The position numbers were made by a program, and so were the translations under genes. This document shows positions 1 through 8,176 of a stretch of 64,000 nucleotides of DNA, in pieces. The DNA is from Bacteroidota bacterium (GTDB lineage Bacteria; Bacteroidota; Bacteroidia; Chitinophagales; Chitinophagaceae). The notes under the pieces are model-generated. The model saw only the letters and a program-made list of their open reading frames with translations, did no database searches and had not been told where the DNA came from. The DNA is taken from contig JABDCE010000004.1 of the NCBI GenBank assembly GCA_013288285.1, forward strand, positions 1-64,000, written 5' to 3'. Within the stretch, counting starts at the first letter, position 1; each line of letters opens with the position of its first letter.

Positions 1-1
1 G

Positions 2-1924
2 ATCGAATACCAGTTTTTCGGGCCTAATCCTGCCGTTGGGCACTTTTTCAACATCGTGACGTTTGCGGGCTGTGTGATCATGTTCTTCCTTTTTCTCGAT
101 AAGTTCTTCAGCGGGAAGAAGACCGCTATAGCATTTATCGCCGCTTTGGTCTTTGCGGTGCATCCTATACATACCGAGGTGGTGGCCAACATAAAGAGCC
201 GGGATGAGCTGCTGTGTTTCTTTTTCGCCTTTTTATCTCTGAATCTCTACATGCGGTATATGAAGGAAGGGAAGATGCTGTACCTGGTGTCAGGCATAGT
301 TATCTTTTTTCTATCGCTGATCTCAAAGGAAACAGTGATCACCTTCATGGCCATTATCCCGTTACTTTTCTTCTTTTACCACAACGACAGCAAACAGCGG
401 GCCATATTTATTACCGCAGGGTCGGTTGCGGCTTTGTTGGTATTTATGGCCATTCGCTCATCGGTGCTTAATGCGTACAATGCCAATCAGCCGTCACCGG
501 TAGAATTTATTGATAATGCCCTGGCTGGGGCGCCTAATGCGATGACAAAGTTTGCGACCGAATTTGTAGTGATCGGGAAGTACCTGAAGCTGATGTTCAT
601 TCCTTACCCGCTTTTATGTAACTATTCGTACAATGCCATTCCTTTTGCCGATCTGACAAGTATTAGTTTTTGGTTGTCCCTTATTGCCTATGGCGCTATG
701 ATCTGGTTTGCAGTTACCCGGTGGATAAAAGATAAAAAAGACCCTTGGACATTCGCTATCATTTTCTATCTCGCTACGCTGTCTTTATTTTCCAACTTTC
801 CTTTCCTTATGGGTGCCGAGCTGGCAGAACGTTTTGCGTTCTTTGCGTCAGCAGGTATCTGTATACTTATCGCACTTGCCATTGAGCAGTGGATAATAAA
901 GGCGGAAGCTACAAATATGCTGCTGTTAAAAAGTCCAAAAGTGCTGGCGGTGTTGGTGCCATTGGTACTGCTTTTCAGTGGTTTGACCATAGCCCGTAAC
1001 TTCGATTGGAGAGATGAAGCTGTCTTATACAAGACTGATGTAGAACATTCTCCCAATGATAGCAGGCTTTACCACTATATCGCTACTGCGATCGCTGAAA
1101 AGGTATATCCTAACGAAAAGGATACCCTGAAACAGCATGAACTGGACCAGGAAAGTATCGCTTATCTGAATAGATCACTGGAAATTTATCCTGATTACTC
1201 TGAAGCCCATATCGAACTTGGCCGCATCTACGACCGTATGCGCAGGTATGATTCCGCCGAGTTGCATGATCTTAAAGCAGTTGCTATCAATCCGAATAAT
1301 GCCACCGCGTGCAATAACCTGGGCAGTGTATACCTTGCCACTGCCCGGTACGAGCAGGCAGTGCAACTGTTTAACCAGTCTATTGCGCTTAATCCCACTT
1401 TTAAATATCCGTACTTTAATGCTGCGCGGGCTTTGGTGCAATTGAGGAAATACGATTCTGCAGTCATGTATTTCAGAAAGATGCTCGAACTCGACCCGAC
1501 CTTTGTAGACGCGCACCTGGAAATGGGTATGGCGTTCTTCCAGATGCAGAAGTTCGATTCTGCTGAAGTGCAGATGAAGCAGGTGATGGCGATGAAGCCC
1601 AATGATGCTACTGTGGCCAATAATATGGGGGCCATATACCTGAACACAAAGAAATACCCTGAATCGATAGAATGGTTTAAAAAGACATTGACTATTGATC
1701 CCAATTATGTGAGTGCATATTCCAATATGGGCCGTGCGTATTATTTCACGCAGCAGTATGATGCCGCCATCCAGTGCTTCAATAAGGAGCTGACGATTGA
1801 CCCGAAGAATGGCAGGGACGTTCCGTATATCGCCTTGTCTTATCAGAAGCTGGGTAATATGGATATGGCCCGGCAATATGAAGCTATAGCTAAGCGGATA
1901 TATTCAAATTTCAAGCTGGAATAA
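2..1924 (+). CDS. TMTC-like multipass membrane protein with C-terminal TPRs (5' truncated by window edge)
   Basis: The reading frame is open upstream of the listed GTG start at 56 (IEYQFFGPNPAVGHFFNIVTFAGC...). Motif FAVHPIHTEVVANIKSRDELLCFFFAFLSL resembles the TMTC HPIHTEAVAGIVGRADLL region; at least five TPRs follow. Confidence 0.8.
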   Translation: MEYQFFGPNPAVGHFFNIVTFAGCVIMFFLFLDKFFSGKKTAIAFIAALVFAVHPIHTEVVANIKSRDELLCFFFAFLSLNLYMRYMKEGKMLYLVSGIVIFFLSLISKETVITFMAIIPLLFFFYHNDSKQRAIFITAGSVAALLVFMAIRSSVLNAYNANQPSPVEFIDNALAGAPNAMTKFATEFVVIGKYLKLMFIPYPLLCNYSYNAIPFADLTSISFWLSLIAYGAMIWFAVTRWIKDKKDPWTFAIIFYLATLSLFSNFPFLMGAELAERFAFFASAGICILIALAIEQWIIKAEATNMLLLKSPKVLAVLVPLVLLFSGLTIARNFDWRDEAVLYKTDVEHSPNDSRLYHYIATAIAEKVYPNEKDTLKQHELDQESIAYLNRSLEIYPDYSEAHIELGRIYDRMRRYDSAELHDLKAVAINPNNATACNNLGSVYLATARYEQAVQLFNQSIALNPTFKYPYFNAARALVQLRKYDSAVMYFRKMLELDPTFVDAHLEMGMAFFQMQKFDSAEVQMKQVMAMKPNDATVANNMGAIYLNTKKYPESIEWFKKTLTIDPNYVSAYSNMGRAYYFTQQYDAAIQCFNKELTIDPKNGRDVPYIALSYQKLGNMDMARQYEAIAKRIYSNFKLE

Positions 1925-4129
1925 ATGCCTGCTCAAACCCTGAATGCTACTAATAGCCAACAAAAAAAGTCCGGGACAAAGTTTTCACTGGAGTTGATGT
2001 TATCTGTAGTTCTCGTTCTTATTTCTTGCCTGCTTTATGCCAATACCCTGAAGAACGGATATGTAATGGACGACGGCCTGGTGGTAAGCGAGAACAGAAT
2101 AGTGCAGAAGGGGATCAGTGGTATACCTGAGCTTTTTACAACGCCGCACATGTATGGCAGGCTTATTGCGCCCAATGATATGTACCGGCCATTATCGCTG
2201 ATACTTTTCGCAATAGAGTACCAATATTTCGGACTTGATTCGCTGGTCGGTCATTTATGCAATGTGCTCTTATTTGCTGCTTGTGTTGTATTGTTATTCC
2301 GGTTTCTGGACAAATTTTTTGACCATAGAAAGACGGTCATCGCATTTATTGCTGCGCTATTATTCGCTGTGCATCCCATTCATACAGAAGTGGTAGCTAA
2401 TATCAAAAGTAGTGATGAACTGCTTTGTTTTCTTTTCGCTTTTCTGTCGTTGATCTTTTTTCTCGATTACATGAAGAAAGGAAACGCAATTTTCCTGGCT
2501 GTGGGTTTGGTGTCACTGTCACTGTCTTTTTTATCCAAGGAGACAGTGATCACTTTTTTGGGTGTCGTCCCCATACTGGTCTTTCTTTATGGCAGTAATA
2601 AAACGCGGGCAGCTTTTGTTACCGGGGGGACAGTACTGGTTTCAGTACTCTTTATTGCGGTAAGATGGGTAGTGTTAGCTAAGTATCATGCCAACCAACC
2701 CACGCCTGTTTTATTTATTGACAACGCACTTGCAAGTGTACCCCAGGGCGCATCACGCTTTGCTACAGAGGTAGTCATATTAGGCAGGTACCTGTGGCTG
2801 ATGTTTGTTCCGTATCCGTTGCTTTGCGACTATTCGTTCAATAGCATTCCCTTTGCCAGCTTTAGCAGTATCGGCTTCTGGTGTTCATTGATAGCCTATG
2901 CGTTTTTAGTGTACATAGTTATTTCCCGCTGGGCAAAAGACAAAAGCGATCCCTGGGCATTCGGGATATTCTTCTTTATAGCTACCATCTTTTTGTTCTC
3001 TAACATACCCTTCCTTATGGGGGCTGAACTTGCTGAGCGGTTTGCTTTCTTTCCGTCTGTTGGTTTTTGCCTCATTGCTGCGCTTGCCGTTGAAAAATGG
3101 CTGTTGCCAGCGAATGCGACCGTTAGTACTGTTTTTAAAAACATAAAGGTATTGGCCGTGCTTATTCCTGTACTTGTACTATTCAGTAGCATGACCATAA
3201 TGCGTAATGAAGACTGGAAAGATGAATACACCTTGTTCAGCAAAGACTCAGAGAAGTCTCCCGATAATAGCAGGCTTTGGTATTTCCGGGCCTGTGCTAT
3301 CATAAAGCAAGATGGTGCAGAAAGCGATACCATTGCCCAACCACAAATGGACGAAGAATGCATCGGGTACCTGAGACGAGCAATAGCAGTGTATCCGGGG
3401 TTTTCACAGGCTCACCGTGAGTTAGGAACGATTTTCGACAATGAACACATGTATGATTCCTCCGCTGCGCATGTAAAGATGGCACTCGAGTCGGTGGCGC
3501 CTGACGCCGTTGCTGACAACAATGAAGGGACCAAGTATTACGCAAGGGGCAGGTACCCACTTGCTATCTACCTGTACAGAAAAGCGATAGTCGCCGATCC
3601 GGGTTCAAAATATCCCTGGTATTCAATGGGGCTGGTATATAACCGGTTGAAAGAATTTGACTCGGCGATTTTTTATTTTAACAGATCACTTGTTATAGAT
3701 CCACAAAACATCGATGCCCGTTATCAATTGGCAGCCAGCTTTTACGGCGTTGAGAAACTTGATTCGGTTGAATACCAGATGAAGCAGATACTGCTGTTAA
3801 AGCCTAATGATGTATCTGTGATGAACGATATGGGGAGCGTTTTTGCCAAGGCACAGAATTACGCCAGGGCAATAGGATGGTTTCAAAAGACAATATCAAT
3901 TGACGCCAATAATATCGTGGCAAACAACAGTCTCGGATATTGCTACTACGAGTCGCATCAATACCCCGAAGCGTTGGTTTATCTGGGCAAAGTGATAGCA
4001 GTCGACCCGCAGAATAATTTTGCCATTGCTCATCTTGCCCAGGTGTATCACAAGACCGGAAGTTCAGAACAGGCCGCTAAATACGAGGCTATGGCACGGC
4101 AAACGGATCCCGGTTTCAGGTTCGAATAA
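1925..4129 (+). CDS. TMTC-like membrane protein with C-terminal TPRs
   Basis: 734 aa; NGYVMDDGLVVSENRIVQKG, FAVHPIHTEVVANIKSSDELLCFLFAFLSL, LSKETVITF; C-terminal TPRs. ATG directly follows the preceding stop (TAAATG). Confidence 0.85.
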   Translation: MPAQTLNATNSQQKKSGTKFSLELMLSVVLVLISCLLYANTLKNGYVMDDGLVVSENRIVQKGISGIPELFTTPHMYGRLIAPNDMYRPLSLILFAIEYQYFGLDSLVGHLCNVLLFAACVVLLFRFLDKFFDHRKTVIAFIAALLFAVHPIHTEVVANIKSSDELLCFLFAFLSLIFFLDYMKKGNAIFLAVGLVSLSLSFLSKETVITFLGVVPILVFLYGSNKTRAAFVTGGTVLVSVLFIAVRWVVLAKYHANQPTPVLFIDNALASVPQGASRFATEVVILGRYLWLMFVPYPLLCDYSFNSIPFASFSSIGFWCSLIAYAFLVYIVISRWAKDKSDPWAFGIFFFIATIFLFSNIPFLMGAELAERFAFFPSVGFCLIAALAVEKWLLPANATVSTVFKNIKVLAVLIPVLVLFSSMTIMRNEDWKDEYTLFSKDSEKSPDNSRLWYFRACAIIKQDGAESDTIAQPQMDEECIGYLRRAIAVYPGFSQAHRELGTIFDNEHMYDSSAAHVKMALESVAPDAVADNNEGTKYYARGRYPLAIYLYRKAIVADPGSKYPWYSMGLVYNRLKEFDSAIFYFNRSLVIDPQNIDARYQLAASFYGVEKLDSVEYQMKQILLLKPNDVSVMNDMGSVFAKAQNYARAIGWFQKTISIDANNIVANNSLGYCYYESHQYPEALVYLGKVIAVDPQNNFAIAHLAQVYHKTGSSEQAAKYEAMARQTDPGFRFE

Positions 4130-4152
4130 GGGCCGTACAATTCGCTAATTGA

Positions 4153-6108
4153 TTAATTGATCTTAAAGTCTGGCCGTCCTTTTTGGGCTCTTGCTGCATA
4201 CTTCCTTACGGAATCCATATTGTTTACCGCTTTATAGCAATACGCCAGTAATTCATAAGGGAAATTATAATTAGGGTCTATCGCGATTGCTTTGTTTAAT
4301 ATGCTGATAGCCGAATCGATCCTGCCTAATGAGAGGTAGCAACGCCCTACATTGCTGTAGGCGTTTACATAATCTGGTTTCACAGCTATTGCCTTTTGAG
4401 AAAGATCTATGGACTGCTGGTATTTTTTTTGGAAATAGTATACACTTGCCAGGTTATTGGCCGCCATATTATTTGCCGGGTTGATGCCCAAAGCAATTCT
4501 TTCATGCCTTTCAGCCGAATCGTACTGATTAATACAAAAGAACGCATTACCAAGGTCTGATTGCGCATTGCCAAAGCCCGAATCAATAGCGACGGCTTTC
4601 TCCAGGAAGGCTATTCCTTCCAACCTTATCTGCTTTTGTTTCTCAGGATCTTTTTCGGCATAAGCCACTACTTTCTCCAGTTCCAGGCCATAAAAGTAAT
4701 TCAGCTTACTGGAGTTGGATGATTTACTAACATCAGCTCCATACAGCGTATAATTACTGAACCAGTCAGTATTGCGGTTTACGGCAACAGCAGTGTAGGC
4801 CAATGTGAGTGGGATAACAACTGCCAGCACCTTCGGGCTTTTTATTATATCAAGCGTAGCAGTAGCTGCTGCGCCCACCCATTTTTCCAGTAGTAAGGCT
4901 ATCACCAGGCAAAATCCCAGCGACCCAAAGAAGAGGAATCGCTCACCCATTGTAGCGCCTATCAGGAAAGGTATATTAGAAAACAGTGACATGCTGATCA
5001 GATAAAACAGGATGGCGAAAGCATAGGGGTCTTTTTTGTTTTTGAAGAGCCTGTATACGCCGTAGCCACCTAAAAACAGATAGACAGCCAATGATAGCAG
5101 CACCAGCGAATTGCCGAAAGTGGTAAACGGGATGGTATTGAACGCATAATCGCAGACAAGCGGGTAGGGGATAAAGAGCAATTTCAGGTACATGCCCATT
5201 ATCAGCACTGCCGTGGCCAGTCGTGAGGAAGTAGCGAGTGTTTTCAACGCAAGGCCGTTATCGGCAAAATCAATATCTGCAATGCCATTGGCGTTGTATG
5301 CTGCCAAAACAGAAAACCTCGCATACAGTGCAATCGCAGTCATAGCCACTATTCCGATGGTTATATGCGTGCTGCGTTTCTTATTTTCATCAACGTAAAA
5401 ATAGAATATCAAAGGAATGATAGCGAGGAAGGTGATTACAGTCTCTTTGGAAAGTATAGACAATAAAAAACAGAAACACCCTGCAAGCAGTTGCAGCATC
5501 TTTCCTGTCTGCACATAACGGATAAAAATGTTCAGGCTAAGGAAAACAAAGAAAAAGCAAAGCAGTTCATCCAGGCTTTTAATATTGGCCACTACTTCCG
5601 TATGGATGGGATGTGCCGCAAACAGCAATGCCGCAATAAAAGCCACCGCAGTCTTTTTTCGTTCCAGCAGCTTATCAAGGAAGAGGAATAGCAGGATCAC
5701 GCAGCCCGCAAAAACGAGGATGTTTATCAGGTGATTTGGTTTGGGATTCATGCCCCATATCTCGTATTCAATGGCTATCACTACCAGCGAAAGCGGGCGG
5801 TAAAGGTCGTTGGACGTGACGAAGAATCCCCTGCGGTAGGGTGTCGTTAAGAGTTCCGGAATGGCAGAAATACCTTTCACCACAATCGTATTCTCGGTAA
5901 CAACTGATGAGTCATCAAGCACATATCCATTCTTTATGGTATTGGCATATACCAGGAAAGCGAAAACACCGAGCAATAGTGCCAGCTTGAAATTGAGCGA
6001 CTTAAATAATGATGTTCTCTCCTTAGCTGTTGCTATGCTTGCTTTTGATGCCTGGGGCTGCATAGCCACAGGCTTCGGTATAGGTTTTTTAGATTGTTGC
6101 TTTGCCAT
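4153..6108 (-). CDS. TMTC-like membrane protein with C-terminal TPRs
   Basis: 651 aa; NGYVLDDSSVVTENTIVVKG, AAHPIHTEVVANIKSLDELLCFFFVFLSL; TPRs; basic/Pro-rich N-terminus. Confidence 0.85.
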   Translation of the reverse strand: MAKQQSKKPIPKPVAMQPQASKASIATAKERTSLFKSLNFKLALLLGVFAFLVYANTIKNGYVLDDSSVVTENTIVVKGISAIPELLTTPYRRGFFVTSNDLYRPLSLVVIAIEYEIWGMNPKPNHLINILVFAGCVILLFLFLDKLLERKKTAVAFIAALLFAAHPIHTEVVANIKSLDELLCFFFVFLSLNIFIRYVQTGKMLQLLAGCFCFLLSILSKETVITFLAIIPLIFYFYVDENKKRSTHITIGIVAMTAIALYARFSVLAAYNANGIADIDFADNGLALKTLATSSRLATAVLIMGMYLKLLFIPYPLVCDYAFNTIPFTTFGNSLVLLSLAVYLFLGGYGVYRLFKNKKDPYAFAILFYLISMSLFSNIPFLIGATMGERFLFFGSLGFCLVIALLLEKWVGAAATATLDIIKSPKVLAVVIPLTLAYTAVAVNRNTDWFSNYTLYGADVSKSSNSSKLNYFYGLELEKVVAYAEKDPEKQKQIRLEGIAFLEKAVAIDSGFGNAQSDLGNAFFCINQYDSAERHERIALGINPANNMAANNLASVYYFQKKYQQSIDLSQKAIAVKPDYVNAYSNVGRCYLSLGRIDSAISILNKAIAIDPNYNFPYELLAYCYKAVNNMDSVRKYAARAQKGRPDFKIN

Positions 6109-6241
6109 TTACTTATTCTTCTATTGTTATTTGTAAAAGTAATTTCTGAATGTGATAATTCCACCATTTGCTGTTACTATCCGAAACTGGGTTATTTCTT
6201 CAGCAATATCGGAATATTTTTCTACTGAATGCACTATGGCG

Positions 6242-8161
6242 CTACTTTGCAAGCGCCCTGATCTTTTGTACTATCTCATCATATTTTCTCACTGAGTCTA
6301 TATTTCCTATAGTTTTATAGCCAGACAGCAGCAATTCATAGGATCCTATAAAGCGCGGATCTGCAGATACGCCGGCATTTGCGTAGTAGATAGCAGAATC
6401 GGGCCTGCCTGCACTGATGTAGCAGGCTGCTGTATTGGCATAATTGATGGGATTTTTTGGGTCCAGTCGTATCTCCATCTTATTATAGGCAATGGCTTCA
6501 GCATACCGTTTGCCATTAAAACAGATCCTCGACATGTTGGTAATGGCCGTCATGGCTTTCGGATCAAGTTGTATGGCTCTTTTAGTATGTACCTCCGCAG
6601 AGTCATACATTCCCAGGTCGGAATAAGCTTGGCCCAGGTCAGATTCTGCATTGGTATATGCCGGGTAAATGGACAATGCCCTGCGGAGGTCTGTTATGGC
6701 ATCGTATACTACTTGCTTTTGCTTCTCCGGGTCTGTTTCCCTGCTAAGAATGTCTGATATTAATATATCAGCAACGTATTGGTTCAACCGCGCGTCGTTT
6801 GGTGACTTCTGAAGGTCGGTCTTGTAAAGGGTATAATTGTCAACCCAGTCGGCATTGCGATTAATGGTGATCACAGCATAGATTATACAAACTGGTATCA
6901 ATATCATCAGTAATTTCTTGCCCCGCAACCTGTGCAGCAGAAGCTTATCATTTGCTCCTGCCCATTTGTCAATAAGAAATCCCACAGGCAGACAAAATCC
7001 AACAGAGGGAAAGAACAACAGACGTTCGCCCATAGTGGTGCCAAGCAGGAATGGAATATTGCTGAACAGCGCTATGGTTACCAGGTAAAAGAAGATACCA
7101 AATGCAATAGGGTCTTTCCTGTTATTGATGAATCTATAGATCATAAGCGCGGCAAGGGCAACATACAATACCAATGAAATGATCACAGCCAGATCGCTGA
7201 AATGCGCATATGGTACACTGTTTAGTGAATAGTCGCATACCAACGGGTAGGGGATAAAAAGCAATTTGATGTAGTACCCTAAGATCAGCACTGCCGTCGC
7301 TATTCTCGACATATAAGAGAGCCCAGGAGCGGCCAGCGTATTTTCAATGGCATCGATCTCAGGCTTTGTGGTGTGGTAAACACTGAAGACACAATACCTG
7401 ATGGCGAGATAAGCCATAAACGCGCCTATAGCACCCAATATTATATGCACCGAACGTTTCTTATACTCGTTCCTGAAGACGAAAAAGATCAATGGCACAA
7501 CAGCCAGCATGGTTATGACCGTTTCTTTAGAAAGTATAGATGCCAGAAAACATAACACACCAGCTGCCATGTGCGCGGCCTTTCCTTGCTCAGAATAGCG
7601 CAAGAATAAATTCAAACCCAGGAAGGCAAAAAAGAAACACAGTAATTCATCGCAGCTTTTGATGTTGGCAACTACCTCGGTATGAATAGGGTGTAGGGCA
7701 AACAATAAAGCAGTGATAAAGGCAACTATCGTTTTTTTTCGTTCCAGGAGCCTGTCAAGGAAAAAAAAGAGTAATATCACGCATCCGGCAAATAAAAGTA
7801 TCTCAATGAAATGATAGGGCGCCGGATCAAGTTCCCAGATACTGTATTCAGTCGCAAACAACACCAGTGATAGGGGGCGGTATAGATTGTCATAATCATT
7901 TAAAGACCAGCCATAGTGGTACGGGGTCGCCAGTAGTTTTGGAATGGCGCCTATACCTTGCGTCACTAAGCGGTTATCCCTTATCACTGTATGGTCATCC
8001 AGCACAAACCCATTCCTGAGCGTATTCGCATAGACCAGGAATGAACATACACCAAGCAGTAATGCCAGCTTTATATTGATCGGAAATGGTCGTCGTTCCT
8101 TTGGTTTGCTTTGGGCAGCAGGCACAGCTTTCGTTATATTTTTAGTCGGTCTCTGTGCCAT
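6242..8161 (-). CDS. TMTC-like membrane protein with C-terminal TPRs
   Basis: 639 aa; NGFVLDDHTVIRDNRLVTQG, ALHPIHTEVVANIKSCDELLCFFFAFLGL; TPRs. Confidence 0.85.
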   Translation of the reverse strand: MAQRPTKNITKAVPAAQSKPKERRPFPINIKLALLLGVCSFLVYANTLRNGFVLDDHTVIRDNRLVTQGIGAIPKLLATPYHYGWSLNDYDNLYRPLSLVLFATEYSIWELDPAPYHFIEILLFAGCVILLFFFLDRLLERKKTIVAFITALLFALHPIHTEVVANIKSCDELLCFFFAFLGLNLFLRYSEQGKAAHMAAGVLCFLASILSKETVITMLAVVPLIFFVFRNEYKKRSVHIILGAIGAFMAYLAIRYCVFSVYHTTKPEIDAIENTLAAPGLSYMSRIATAVLILGYYIKLLFIPYPLVCDYSLNSVPYAHFSDLAVIISLVLYVALAALMIYRFINNRKDPIAFGIFFYLVTIALFSNIPFLLGTTMGERLLFFPSVGFCLPVGFLIDKWAGANDKLLLHRLRGKKLLMILIPVCIIYAVITINRNADWVDNYTLYKTDLQKSPNDARLNQYVADILISDILSRETDPEKQKQVVYDAITDLRRALSIYPAYTNAESDLGQAYSDLGMYDSAEVHTKRAIQLDPKAMTAITNMSRICFNGKRYAEAIAYNKMEIRLDPKNPINYANTAACYISAGRPDSAIYYANAGVSADPRFIGSYELLLSGYKTIGNIDSVRKYDEIVQKIRALAK

Positions 8162-8176
8162 CGCGTTGTCCGGTAA

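Noticed and set aside
56-58. GTG at 56 as the start of the first gene (ORF track)
   Set aside because: The frame is open to the window edge with family-consistent sequence (IEYQFFGPNPAVGHFFNIV); the true start is upstream.
1175-1876. Minus-strand 233-aa ORF and similar antisense ORFs in the TMTC-like genes
   Set aside because: Antisense shadow of TPR codons; no domain or coding-like composition.
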